A stretch of 64,000 bases of DNA from Plectrocnemia conspersa. Lineage: Eukaryota > Arthropoda > Insecta > Trichoptera > Polycentropodidae. Within the stretch, counting starts at the first letter, position 1, and every line of letters begins with the position of its first letter. The position numbers and the translations under genes were made by a program. The notes below the pieces were generated by a model. It was not told the DNA's origin. It searched no databases and worked only from the letters and a program-made list of their open reading frames with translations. The stretch is from assembly GCA_009617715.1 (NCBI GenBank), contig VTFK01000024.1:682001-746000 (forward strand), read 5' to 3'. This document shows, piece by piece, positions 21,712 to 34,429 of the stretch.

Positions 21712-22140
21712 GTGTTTATGAGTGAGGGATGTAAAAGGTATAATACAGAACGTTTTAGGATTCTCGCCATGGCTCTAGCCTGGGATGGGGAAGAGCAGTG
21801 TCCGAGATTGCAACCGATCCGAAAACACTTTGGGATAAAGTCGATACTCGGCGAGGAGAGGGAAATCGCTGTACGTATAATAAGATTTGCTGAAGTGAGA
21901 GAAAAAGTGTGGAAGACAGACGGGTGGCCAAATGGTGTCCTCCCACGGTCAGCGCAGCAGCAGAGTGGTTCTCAATATTTAAAGGTGCTTTGCATATGAA
22001 GTAGACGCGCGACTTTTCACTCTGTGCGTTATAAATATTTCAAGTGGAGGTCTTGACTTGCGTCCTTTGCCTTTGAACGAAAAGTTTTCATCGAGAAATT
22101 AGAATATTCGCGTGCGAATCAAAAGCGAGACTCGTGTGTG
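21712..22140. other. Mixed-composition island
   Basis: Balanced composition. A 95-codon open frame (21712-21999) reads through it without a recognised domain, and overlapping minus-strand frames are equally open, which argues against coding. Candidate non-coding island; could be an eroded exon. Confidence 0.3.
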
Positions 22141-22660
22141 ACTCGTGTGATTTAATTTTATAACACATTAGTTATGCACTTATTATAATGGATATATGTA
22201 CAATATTCGTACAAGTATCATGCTACTTACATAAGATATTAAATATGTATCAAGTTATGACTTTTTAATGTAACATAGTATACAGTTATTTTACACAAAT
22301 AAGCCATAATTAAAATAGCATTATTTTTAATCACATATTCTATATATATATATTGACTGTATAAAATTCGCAAAATTGTCTGTGATGCTTGAAAATATCA
22401 TTGTTGTATTATACAGCGTGTTCTTCTGAGCCTTGCTATGGTTCCTATTGATTTTGAAGGATTGCAACGTGAGTCTGACTGCTCCTCTAAAACGTATTTT
22501 TGATCTGATTCTCAAGACGTCATCATTTTCTGATCTTTGTTAAAGCACAAAACTCGTCTATATTCATAACATGTTGATGAATCGTGTATAAAGAACTATA
22601 TATCAGTCACAGTATTATATTATAAAATATTTATCCATAGATACTTCTTTGATCACTTTC

Positions 22661-23215
22661 GGTTTTGTTGGACCAACCGCATGTGGAACGCATTTCGCTT
22701 TGACGATCCGCCAGTTATTCGCGTCTTTAGTTCGAAACATTTTTAAATCATGATCTATAATTCAGAATCCTTGAATAATTAATTATTTCCGTTTGATCGT
22801 AAAAGTTTAAAAAAGATTCTTAAGTTACTTTTGTAAGAGGATATTATTATCTCTCTTGTATCCTAGCGCTTTTCTTTATTAAGAGTTGTGATACGGTTTA
22901 CTAAGTTCTCGCAAAAAGTTGTATGTAGCATTAAACTACTGAAGGGTTCTGTTGACAATCAAACTATTTTCCAGGAATTTCAGTCTTAAGTTCCGGAATG
23001 TCTTCGACAGTTACGATCGTGTCCTCTTTTGATGCTCGTTAGAGCCAGGGCCGTCCATACTGGATTTTTTTGTATATATTGATTTGTGTGCATTGTAATA
23101 AAAGGATGGGTTTGTTTTTTGAGCTTTGTATAAAGTAACCGGTTTTAATTAATTAGGAGCGGTTACAGTAGTAATAATTTAATTTAAATAAATAAATAAA
23201 TACAATATTATAAAC
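22661..23215 (+). mobile_element. Degenerate non-LTR retrotransposon fragment (family A, copy 3)
   Basis: Aligns with 48090-48500 of the 47.5-kb copy: CATTTCGCTTTGACGATCCGCCAGTTATTCGC, TCCTAGCG.TTTTCTTT, GTTCTCGCA.AAAG.TGTATGT and the GACAATC...CCGGAATGTCTTCGA block. An 11-bp insertion and many stops break the frame. Its 3' end departs from the other copies: the UTR hairpin here is GTAACCG (23135-23141) with CGGTTAC (23160-23166), followed by an A/T-rich tail (AATTTAAATAAATAAATAAA). Probably an older or different subfamily. Confidence 0.75.
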
Positions 23216-23297
23216 TGTGCTTTTAAATATATTAATCTACTATTAATATAAATAAATAATTTATAAATTTAGTCTACTAAAATAAAATAGTTTGGTA

Positions 23298-23914
23298 GAG
23301 TACGCTCGGGATAAGGATGCCGGTTTGTTATTGTGTGTGTGTACATGTATATGAGAGGGAGAAGCGATGTAGCGTGTATTTCGTTGTCTCGCTTTCTCTT
23401 TTAAGGACAGTCGCTTATTCGTCAACGCTGGTATTCGTCATTAAAGTGCAGTGTGGCACAGAAGTTTGATCTTCTCTAGTGATTTATTTTAAATAATTTT
23501 GTGTTGATATTGTCCCAATGATTGCGCCAATGATAATTTTTAAATTTATTCAATAGATTCTAATGATTTAATAGAGTCGTCGAGCCATTAAACAATCTGC
23601 GAATAATTTCTTTCTCCATTTTATATCTTTTTGCTTTTGAAGAATAGCTAAAGACTTCATTATTTTTTTGACTAGTGAAAGATTTTGAATTTTGCAAATA
23701 TTTAATTAATGACATCAATGTCTGGTTTCTTCGATTATATAATATATTTTTTAATTGTCCGTTGAAATTTCCAACTTAGCTCAGATGTATGTATGTTAAA
23801 TAAACATATATTTTCTTTTAAAATAAAAAAATTAAATATTCTGAGCGAAATTGTTTTGAGCCACACAGTTCACGCACACAATAACAAACCGGAATCCTTA
23901 TCCCGAGCGTACTC
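23298..23914 (+). mobile_element. TA-flanked MITE (GAGTACGC family), copy 1
   Basis: Termini are inverted: GAGTACGCTCGGGATAAGGA at 23298, and its complement ending ...CCGAGCGTACTC at 23914, with similarity continuing for about 40 bp into CCGGTTTGTTATTGTGTG. TA dinucleotides flank both ends (23296-23297, 23915-23916), as for Tc1/mariner-superfamily elements. It has no coding capacity, and at 617 bp carries an internal deletion relative to the 764-bp copy at 57469. Non-autonomous: it must have been moved by a transposase encoded elsewhere. Confidence 0.88.
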
Positions 23915-23916
23915 TA

Positions 23917-24830
23917 AAGTACTTTTAAGTTAGCAAAAGATTACGTAGGCTTACGTTTTTTTAAATAAAAATAACAGAACAATGTTCGACAATAGTTGAT
24001 GAGTTTTATCATCTGAGATTCTTTATTAATGCATAAAAATATATCAGTGCCTAGATTAGTAGGAGACTAATTTTAGCCAGCATGTGCTTCCTTGTTTTAC
24101 ATATACACTTTAAAAAATCACCTGTATGTTTAAAAGAAATATATCGATCCTAAATAAATTTGACACTTTCTTGTGGTTTTCATTAAAGAAAAACACAATT
24201 TTTTCTTTATAACGATTAAAAGCTCTTTGAATCACTATTGCACACAATAGTCAACGCAATTTACAATAGAAAATAAGTGAAGTGTTACCTCTTATATTTT
24301 CACAAAACTTTACAAAAAACTTAGTTTTATATGACTGCTTTTGATAGAATTATAATTTTCGTAAGAAACTTTTGCTATAAAAGCTGCTCCAGATAACAAC
24401 GGCTGCTTTATTTTTCACTAATGCTTGAAGATCTGCTTTGTATCATGACATTAACTACAAATACAATATTTCATTTTATGTCGTTTTTATTAAAAAATGT
24501 CAATTTAAATAAAAATTTCATTAGAAAAACAATTTCTTTAGCTGCAAATGTTGCTTCATCTACTTGTATTGCGAATTTCGAAGTACGGAGTCGAGAAACT
24601 TACTGATTGTAAAAATATATTACATTATTTTCTTCCAGCTGTAATATCAGCAAGCGATCTATTTGGACATAATTCGTGAAACTTTATTTTAATTAAATTG
24701 AAAAACAAGCTTTTTTCTATTGTATATATTTTTTACATTTTACGTTTCTAATAAAACTTAATACGATGCTAGTAATGCATTTGATCAATCAATCAGTGAT
24801 TTTGAGACATATTATCCTTATAAGGTTTTC
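23917..24830. other. A+T-rich spacer
   Basis: Nothing recognised apart from a small GC-richer patch near 24370-24410. Confidence 0.4.
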
Positions 24831-25345
24831 CTATTGAATTTCGGGTCAAGCAAACACAGATGGCCAGGGTGGTATCGTAGCACAAAATCTGGTAATAAAA
24901 CCCCGGCGCAAAAAAAAATATTTATACACTGTCGATCCGCGTGCGTTGCTCCCCTTCCGGAGTCATAAATTTTAATTTGGTAGCACCCGGAAACTTTTTT
25001 GCTCTCGCTGCTGAAGATGAGGCTTTTAATTAAGGTTATGAGTGGCCCACCGAGGGGCGGTGGATCCCGAACCAACCCAGCCACCCAAAAACACACCCTA
25101 ATACTCACGGGGGGCAGATGCCCGACCAAGAGGGCAATCTCTGGAAAAATACAATAAAACATGCGACGACCTTTGTGTCGGGCTAAAATTTTGGACAGAT
25201 TAGAATTTCGACTAACGATTCGGTCCATTGTTGTTGTGAACTGCGCGTCAAACGTCATAGTCCGAATGCCGCGCGAATATTTTGACACCGTCTATGTGCA
25301 TTATATGAATTTCTATAGCAGAATTTCACACCAAATGCTTGGAAT
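24831..25345. other. GC-rich island, long incidental frames on both strands
   Basis: A CpG-bearing block with GTGGCCCACCGAGGGGCGGT and CACGGGGGGCAGATGCCCG. A 156-codon minus-strand frame (24818-25288) spans it, but overlaps an open plus-strand frame and shows no recognised domain. TCCATTGTTGTTG near 25226 resembles a SOX-type site. Candidate regulatory island. Confidence 0.35.
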
Positions 25346-25642
25346 TATTGTGTGTCGCTTAAATTGAACCAGTGATATTTATCATATTGTATATAATAAT
25401 TTTGAGGTTTAATTATATGTTGTACATGCGAAAACATGTGGTATGTTTTACCAGTCCGTTAATTTCTTTAAAAAATCCAGGATTTGGACTAGTGGATTAT
25501 TTTTAAAAAATATCTCGCATTTAATAATATAAATACTCATGGGCAACTGTAAGTATTTATAATTTGAAGGCAATAAGTAATTTCATGTCATGTCACTGAT
25601 TTAGTTTGCGAAATAATTTTATTTATGGTTTATTTTGCTTAA

Positions 25643-25861
25643 CCCTTTAAACGCCAGCAACTTTTCAGTGAGGCACCTGATATTTCTCTTCACGCGTCAG
25701 TATCTTTTTGTAAAAATAAATATAAAATACTCGGTTTGATGATAAATAAAGCAAGTACTTATCTTTGTTGAATAATAATTTGTAAATAATTCGTAACTGG
25801 TTTAAAAAAAATAATTTGGTAAAAAAAATAATCAACAAGCGAGTCGCTGGCGTTCAAGTGG
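25643..25861. mobile_element. Short piggyBac-like MITE
   Basis: The left end is TTAA|CCCTTTAAACGCCAGCAAC and the right end, reverse-complemented, is CCACTTGAACGCCAGCGAC, an imperfect inverted repeat of about 19 bp sharing AACGCCAGC. TTAA stands on the left (25639-25642) and TTTA on the right (25862-25865), consistent with a TTAA target carrying one change. CC-starting termini and TTAA targets are piggyBac-superfamily traits. At 219 bp it is non-coding and non-autonomous. Confidence 0.65.
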
Positions 25862-25865
25862 TTTA

Positions 25866-27215
25866 GTAAAAAAACACATATTTATTTCAAAGCATAAATT
25901 AAATAAAGTAAAAAAATAGAAAAATAAAATAGGACTTATAATAGTGAAAATCGTTATTTAAAATAAATATTTTAAAAGACTTAAATATTCATTACTCTAA
26001 TTTAAAATTAACTGTTAACCTATATACTAGAGTCTTTAACTATGTATTTAAATATTATGATTAAGGTTTTTAAATATTATTAATTATTGATTTAAAAAAT
26101 TAACACAAATTTGATTTTTATCTCGTCGAGCTACTTCTAAATGCTACTTTATAAAAAAATTAATACCAACATTTCCCCAAAAATTAAATAAAAGTTTAAT
26201 GGCAACAATATTTTTTTATTACTACGTAAATAATGATAATTTGCTCTGCGCAATTTATTTATAAATTAAAGTACTGTTTAATTTAAAGATTTGATTTTCG
26301 AAACATCTGTTATTTGCTTATAAAATATGAAATAATATACCTTATAATATATATTAACAGATATATATATATATTTACTAAAAAGTATACATTTTTAAGT
26401 GCACGTCAATTTTTTCTTATATTTGTATTAAAAATCTTAATTAAACAATTAAATTTGCAGTTGAAAATTTAGCGTCTTATACAAAATAAATTTATAAATA
26501 ATAAGATTTTTAAATAATAATATCGCAAATTATTTTAATTTTTTAAATTATTATTGAAAAAATCATCTATTATATTAAAAAAATAAAATAAAATATTTTT
26601 TTTAAAGCTTTACTCTAGCATTACAATTATTACATGTATTACAATTTTTGTGATCTATTAGTATTTATTTTAGTAAATCTCACATTTAAAATATTTTTTA
26701 TATGAAACTTACGTACCACCATAATTTTTTTTAATTTCTCAGTTTTTTTAAGCTCTCGAGATTTTTCATTTCCTAATTAAATATATATATATAAAAAACT
26801 AATAACTGTCTACTTTTTAAGAAAATAATCAGAAACAAATATTTAATAATTTTGACTTGATATAAATCGTGTCAATAATACAGCATATGTATTATATATA
26901 CAAAATCATAATGTAAAATTTAATTTATTATAAAAAATGCATTAAAAATATTTTTTTAATAAAAATCGCTTTTGTGTTAGTTTTTTTAATTTGTTTTCTT
27001 ATTGTGATCAAATTATATTAAATATTTTTATTATTAAATATTATTGTACATAACGTAACTTACCTAGTTGTTTTAAATATATTTTATAAAACTCATTAGA
27101 AATCATAATTATCTTATTTTACTAAAAGTGCTAATTTAAAAAAAAGCACTTCATAGGATTGATTTCTTTACAATTTTGTCTCCTTTGAATTATAGTTATT
27201 TTGACTTTTTCAAAA
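25866..27215. other. Extremely A+T-rich spacer
   Basis: No gene or element recognised. (TA)n runs occur near 26356-26372 and 26779-26793. Confidence 0.4.
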
Positions 27216-27221
27216 AAGATA

Positions 27222-28030
27222 ATCGTGATTTAACGGTTACTCAAATGTATCGCAATAGTCAAATACTAATGTTAAATTAATTATATTCAATTAAAAATGA
27301 ACCTCTATATTTATTGTTAATACCAATTCGTTAGTATGATGCTTAATGCTAAAAAATAGTTCAACGGTCAACGAGTGCATGGTCAGGATCGGCGCTATTA
27401 TTTTCAACCGCCTAATAAATGTTTGAAGGACTCTCGTGACTTCGATTTTGCTAACATGGTAATCATTAAAAATATTAAATTTGGAGCAATTTTACGTGTA
27501 TATTATTATAATCGTAGACATCGTTATTTTTCCAGACGTTTTTTAAAGAAATGCACTGTATTTCCTTCAACAGAATTAAAATTATTTAAGCTTTTTTTAA
27601 GAATATTTTTTTATTGACATTAAGAAAATCGTGACCGGTTACCGAAATGTCTCGCTATAGAAAAAATATTATTGTAGTCATTTTAAATTCATTAAAAATA
27701 TTTATATAAATATAATCTAAATTAGTTGTTGAGATCAATGTGTGTGCATGACGCTAAAAGCTATGAATTGAGGTAAATGGCTAACAAGCGCGCGGTCGGG
27801 ATCAATGCTAATATTTCCAACCGTCTAATAAATGTTTGAACGTCGTTCCTGACATTGATTTTCCTGCTTTTGTAAGAAGATCTAGTAATAATTATATTAA
27901 TATACTCATATTTTTTCATAATTTTAATAATTTAATCGTAGACAACGGAATTTTCTTAGTGGAGTAAAATATATTTCATATTTATCTATGTAGTTACATA
28001 AATAAGGTAGTATTCATCAACGTTATTATT
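27222..28030 (+). repeat. Two divergent tandem copies of a ~410-bp unit
   Basis: Unit 1 (about 27222-27626) and unit 2 (about 27627-28030) share ordered blocks at a near-constant offset: ATCGTGA..(T)GGTTAC, ATCG(G/A)(C/T)GCTA(T)TATTT.CAACCG.CTAATAAATGTTTGAA, and AATCGTAGACA. Offsets rise from 406 to 424 bp, so small indels have accumulated. It may be part of a satellite or an old tandem duplication. No protein recognised. Confidence 0.65.
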
Positions 28031-28319
28031 ATATTCTGATTCTTCAATACCTAATCTATTATAAAAAAATAAAAACAATAGGCATGAATTATTTATGATA
28101 TTAAAATATCTGTCATATATTTTTTAATTGGTAAAAATCAATAGCAAATAAATATAAACAATTTATTTTTTCAAGGTTGTCATAGAATTTCTGTAGATAA
28201 TGAAACATATAAAGTAAATACACTTTCGATCGTTTCAAAGTCTAAATTCTCGTTTCCGATATAGCGAAGAGTGTGCAGCTTTTGATCCTTTAATATAATA
28301 TTCCTAATTATAAACACCA

Positions 28320-28830
28320 GAAGGGTTGTTCACAACTAAGCAAGTTACATCCCGAGCCGGCTGGGCCGACGCCAACTTTTACCGTTTCCCCTTTGGAGTA
28401 TCGTAGTCTTAATGTTAATGAATACACTCCAGGGAGCCTTCCTCTCACCTACCAAAGTCTAATCTATACGAAGGAAACAAAAGTGAATGTTTCACAGCTT
28501 AGCAAACTTATTTATTGCAATTTATATCATTGAATAGCAAAATTAATAATACTTTGCCACCCTAGTGGTATCGCATCGATTATATCTCCAGCAGAAGTGT
28601 TAGAATGCTACGTATAGATGTATAGCGTGTTCGAGGGTAGACACAACATAAGCTGTGTCGGTACCCAAAGATATATTATAGCTTGAGCTTTTGTGCTTTT
28701 CGCTAGTAATTATTAATTAACCCGGGAGCTTCCAGAGCTTTTACCGGCAGCTTAAAGCGTCTTCCGTACTTAGGAAAGGAAGGCTTCTAATGCTGTTCTC
28801 CACCAACGAAAAGATGTAGGCGATATAATT
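28320..28830. other. GC-richer patches
   Basis: Two patches (28330-28460 and 28560-28830) stand out from A+T-rich flanks, with CCGAGCCGGCTGGGCCGACGCC and CCCGGGAGCTTCCAGAGC. No coding signal. Candidate regulatory DNA. Confidence 0.3.
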
Positions 28831-30645
28831 TCATCACTCAGACTTTAGTTTAAACTATTTTTGTACTATCAATATAAATTATTAGATACGTTTATATATA
28901 TATTTTTTATTTATGGATTACTTTAGAATTAATTGATATTGTCCGTTGTAAGAAATTGAGTTTATGTAAGTAGATGTTTGAAATATAATGTATGATGAGA
29001 TTTAATATCAATACATTATTGTGACTGTCGAATAAACCTTTGAACCTGCATTGCGTTGCACATTCCTGACGATGCTAACCGTGACAGGTGGGATTTTGGG
29101 GGATAAAAGGGATCGGTAGGTGGTTAATGGGGTACCACGTCATAATTAACATTCCACTCAAGTGTATTAAATATGGCACGGCATGTTTTATCATATTCAA
29201 CAATATCATACACGTCTCAATTGCTTCTGAATGGCATAAGCAAAGAAAGTCATGTATGTATGTGTTCATTAATAAAGTGTGGTTGCTCACGAAAAAACAT
29301 TTGATTAAAAATCTCTAGAAAGGCTCAATTAATTTATATCTAAATAATAAAATAAAGCTTTATTACCAAAATATAATAGTAAATTAAATAATATATTAGC
29401 TAATACAACTACACTTATTTAAATGTAAAACATATTTATTATTAGGATTCGTGAATAAAATGATTTTTATATGCATTTATATTTCTTCAATATTTTTTAT
29501 TATATAATACAAGTATAGAGTAGTAACTAAACTGTTGATTTTTTAACAAAAACTGCAGCATTATAAATAAATTGCTGAGGAATTGAATAAAAATTGTCGA
29601 TGTGGTCTAAGTGTCATAAAAGCGCTGTAAAAAAAATCAAATTGCAAGATTCTTAAATTATTCACCACAAATTTTAGTCAATAAAATGAAATCAGGGTTA
29701 TCTGAATTTTACAACTAGAATTGTAGGCAAACATTTAATGGATTTTTGAATTGTACTACTAATTCATAAATTTATGTACAAAAACGACCTCGTTATGATG
29801 CCGCTTTTACCAGATTCATTATTAAAAATGCTTTTTTGTGATTAAATAAGAGATAAAGTCAAATAATTAATAAGACTACACTAAAAAGTGCATTCTAAAA
29901 ATGTTTTGTCAACTGAAAAAAAAACCGCAAAATTTTTAAGACATAAAAAATAAATATTTTTTGCTTTAAATATTTTTATATCCCAGAGATATTCTAAAAA
30001 TAAAAATTAAATGATTGTAAAAATCTAATTGATTTATTAATTCAATTGAAAGTAGCAACATTTTACTTTTATTGTGCATTAAGAATGATTATTCAGTTTG
30101 TTTAATTGCTATGTTCTATTGCTAAAGTTATTTGTATTTTTTCTTTTTTATGGATTTGCAAAAACTGTCGTTGATTTTAGCACATTTTTACTGGCGTTTA
30201 TTTGAATTATATCAACTGCTATTTATGAAATGCTTATAGAAATAATATTATTGTAAATTTTGCAAAGGAGCAAGGAAGCAAAAATTTCACGCTTCATATA
30301 AAGCTTAGTTTAGCTACAAAGTTCACCCTGATTTTCAGAAATACTATGATAACAATATGTATATATGGTATATTTACAAATTATCTATGATTCAAAAATT
30401 TAATAATACCTTGCCTTCGTTAGTACAAAATAATAGTATCTGGTAAATGAGACGAAAAAAAAGGAAAAAATCTATTAAAAGTTTATTGAATATATATCAT
30501 ACATCATTAAACATTTTTTTAAAGGACACGTTCCTTACTATCCATTTACATGTATGTCTATAAATATCACGAAAATAGTTATTATTTTATTCAAAGATTT
30601 TAATTGTAAACTTTATCACTATTTTACACAGGTATAAGTACAATA
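28831..30645. other. Mostly A+T-rich spacer
   Basis: A GC-richer patch lies at about 29040-29150. Open frames on both strands at 29075-29318 are unrecognised. The rest is A/T-rich with nothing identified. Confidence 0.35.
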
Positions 30646-30649
30646 ACAA

Positions 30650-30920
30650 TCAACCCCTCTCGCATAGCGGACAAGTTTCCATTAAATTCGGTCGATGGTA
30701 TCGCATGCCATAAGTCACCGGCGGCTATACATACAAAGGTGGATGCAGTAATCTCTTAGGAGGTATTTCGCACAAACTTACAAATTATTAAATTGAATTA
30801 AATTATTCAAGTTAGGCCGCAAGGCGCGTAAGACGTTAAGGGATGAAATCCCCGACGGACGTTAACTCGTCCACAGGACTATGTACCGACGTCTGCGAAT
30901 GCTTGAAATTCGAATTTACC
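30650..30920. other. GC-richer island
   Basis: Contains GCATAGCGGACAAG, GGTCGATGGTATCGCATGCC and GACGGACGTTAACTCGTCC. No coding frame. Candidate non-coding island. Confidence 0.3.
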
Positions 30921-31439
30921 AAACTGTGTACCGTCATACACATATTTAGATTTTATAGCGTAAACTTTAGCAGTTATGTTTAAAACTAAACTATTACCTA
31001 AGTACCGTAATGCTATTTTATTAGAGTGGTATTTTAATTTTTAAGACTTGCTTAAAATTCACTATAAATCATAGATTTGTATACTGAAAATGGATTGAAA
31101 TATAAGTTTTTTTTATAAATTTACATAAATTAAAGAGGTGCAGATTTTGAATGTCAAATTATTTTCATATTTTATAACTATTTACGATTCTTACTAGAAG
31201 CGATTGTAATATATTTTTTAAGCATTCAAAGCATTTTTATTATTATTATTTAATAATTAAATATGTAGGTAAATAGTTACAAATAACAGTGAATAAACGT
31301 TGTATGATTTCAGTTTATGAAAATCTATTCAATGTGCGTTACCTAAGTTTGAACAATCTTTATTTTTTTTACACTACAATATAAATATTTGCAATCATTG
31401 ACAAAAATTGTTTTCTCGTCAAAATCTAATGGTTAAAGT
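30921..31439. other. A+T-rich spacer
   Basis: Nothing recognised. Confidence 0.4.
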
Positions 31440-31670
31440 TATAGTTGTAGTTTTAGGCTTGAAGATCTCGATGTCAGCCAGGCCACTAATTCCTGAAGAC
31501 GGACGAGGGCGCGACCCGTTGCGTCATAAATCTTCAACAAGCCGAGGGGGTGAAAACTATCTCGGGTGCAACTAGGGACCACCGGGACTCGTCCAGGGAC
31601 GAGGCCGGAATTTGGTGTCCAAAAACTTGCGCCATGTGTTAACGAAGCAAATTTGTCTGGATGATGGCAT
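31440..31670. other. GC-rich island
   Basis: A sharply bounded CpG-bearing block (GACGAGGGCGCGACCCGTTGCG, then GACTCGTCCAGGGACGAGGCC) containing GTCATAAAT. No coding frame over 60 codons. Candidate cis-regulatory island. Confidence 0.35.
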
Positions 31671-34429
31671 TGTGGAGTTGCAAATATTAATCTTCTTTAC
31701 GCGTATGATATATTTTATGTAATGTGATACCTACACGTACATAATCATATATGAATGGCTAAATGCTTTTATTTAATTAATTTTTAAAGGAACACTAATT
31801 TATTGGTAATATTTAAATATATTTTTTCATAAGATCGACAAACTTTTAACTTATTTTATAAATATATGTATATTTAAAAAAAATTGCATTACTCAATAAA
31901 AATATCCATTATTTATCAAAAATCTTTAAACTTGAATAGCCTTTAGAGATTAAGTTTTTCTTCATAAAAAACCGTAGTATACCTAAATAATGTTTGATAA
32001 AACTATTTCACTTTATATTGAATAAAAAATAAATAAAGAAAGCAACTTTTAATTGATAGAAAGTCTATTGAAATAACACGAAGCCTCTAAATATTATGTT
32101 GACTGAAAATAAAATGATTTTTTGTTGAGCAAATATTACATAAATTTTGTAAAATATTATGATTAAAAACGTATATGGTCTACTATTTTCTCTTCAGATC
32201 CTTGTAAAAACATTCACCAAAATTTAATAATGGAAATATATAAATTTGCGATAGTTGTTTAAAATATATACAACAGAATTCTTAACCACTACTTATCGTT
32301 TTGACTTTTAAAAGAGAGCTAAAATTTTTTTATTAATCAGTTTTATTTATGTTATTTTTTAATGATGGTTCTGTTCATAAAATATTTTTCCTTATTTTCT
32401 ATAGAATTTTAAAGTTTTAAATTCATATTTATATTTATTTTCTCTATAAAAGTCGGTACATAATAAAATATAATATACACAGGTAATTCATAAAAAAATA
32501 CTACCAAAGTAAAGTATCAGATTTACTATTAAATTGAAGTTGCGTATATAATTTGTAGCTATTTTTTTTTTAATTATGAGACTAGGGTTTCTAAATACCT
32601 GGTACACGGGTCGCATCACGGGAGCATTCCCAGGAATTCTTGGGATATTTTTGGCATAGCTGAAAAACAAAGTTTTTTTTTATATTTTATCAATTTTAAA
32701 TATTATAATTAATATAGTTAAATTACATCTTAAATATGAATCGACTTTTTGGATCTTTTTGGATAAGTAAATGCTCTTAATAGACATTTTATCTTTAGCA
32801 TCAATTTCCATAAGCGATTTTCTTAATATTATTTTACATTTTAGATTGACTAATAAACTCTGTCTTTATTAGATCTCCCTAAATGTATTTTATTTACGTT
32901 TATGGTTAACTTTTTAAGTCACTTCCTCATTTATACATTTTTAATGCTTGCAAACTGTTGAGGTATTTATTATTATACTATTATACATATATTAAAAAAT
33001 GTAATAAAACTCCATAAGGCAAATTCATAAGATACTTAATTAATTATAAGATTTTAAATTACTAATGTTGTCTTATATATAACAAAAAGATACAGAGCAT
33101 GACAATTATTCGTCCAGTCAACTAACCAAATTGAGAATGAATAATGAATGACATTTAATATATATTTCTCTACGAGCTAAAATTAGTTCATTGTTCAAAG
33201 GCTTTTCAATGATGTTACTGAGGTTTAAAATAAATCTTATTTGTTTGTAATAAATTAAAGGACTAGCTGCGTGTCAAATGGTCTTTGGGAGTAAAATCGG
33301 GAAAGTAAAAGTTTTTTTGAGTTTATTTAGAGTTTGAGTTTATTTAAAATATACACAAAATCCATCGTTAGCGTATAGATTGAAATTAAAAAAATAGTTT
33401 TTGTTTTGATTTCACAGTCTTGAATTTATTTTTATATCAAAGGCAAAGTTATTTGTGTTAAAAGTTACATAAAATAGTTGTCATTTCGATTGGCTTGAAG
33501 CCATCGGTACTTATGGATGTTTGAGCGCCAAAGCATCGAAGTCAAATATGTTTAATCCAGTTTTCTTATCACGTTATATAGAAAATCATACGGTTCCACC
33601 GTACCCCCACCACGTTTGTTGGTAGGGATTAGAAATATGCGGGCACTCGTCTCAAAGTCTACTGGAAGTGCTGGAATTGCTCTGACAAGTTTATTGAAAT
33701 GGGTTCATGTATCATGTTTTTGAGTGGCTCTAAAATCTAGATAAAAAGTACAATAAACCAGTATTTACTTAATACAGTAAAGTGGTCTTATCTCCACATT
33801 AAAATCACAATAGTTTTGAAACTTTAACAAAAGTTTATAATTATTAAAATATATTTTGAATCTAGTGTTTTACTTACTTGTAGGTTGTGTTTCTTCTTAA
33901 TAACTATCTCTCGATAATTTCTTGAGAATTTTTTGTTATAAAAATGCTGATGTGGGTCTGTGCAACTGGTTTGATAATATGCATGCTTTCTTCGAAGCTT
34001 TTAATTGAGATCGGAGGCATTTGGATTAGGACGATTTGTTTAACTATTATCGGTCTAATTTTTGTTTTAATGCACTAAGAACTACATTAATAATCAGATA
34101 ATAAAAAAATGCGCGTATAAATTGACAGATTGCAAAAATGTATGGGGGCTTTCCACATATGTTTTAAAATTTTGCGGTTATTGCTGTAATACAAAATACA
34201 ATTTCAGAGCAAATGATAAATATGAAAAAAAAAACAGAAAATAATCATATGTACACAAAAATTTTCGACAATTAAATTTTTATGGATTAATAGATGATAA
34301 ATAATTTAGAATTCGTATACCCCTTTCAACATAATATATTATATTCTCCTATTTTTTTATACGTCACGCATTAAATACAATATAATATTATACACTTATC
34401 TATCTTGACATTTCACTTTGTCAGATAAA
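31671..34429. other. A+T-rich spacer with one weak island
   Basis: No gene over 2.7 kb. A weak GC-richer patch at 33480-33690 includes CCGTACCCCCACCACG and GGGATTAGA. At 32590-32650 a GGTACACGGGTCGCATCACGGG patch is present. Neither is identifiable. Confidence 0.35.

Noticed and set aside
24818..25288. 156-codon minus-strand open frame
   Set aside because: It overlaps an open plus-strand frame, shows no recognised domain, and lies in a GC-rich island where stop codons are rarer. Treated as incidental.
33260..33300. RTE/Helitron-like start (GGACTAGCTGCGTGTC...)
   Set aside because: The similarity to ACTAGCTG-type repeat starts is only a dozen bases, and nothing after it supports a family.
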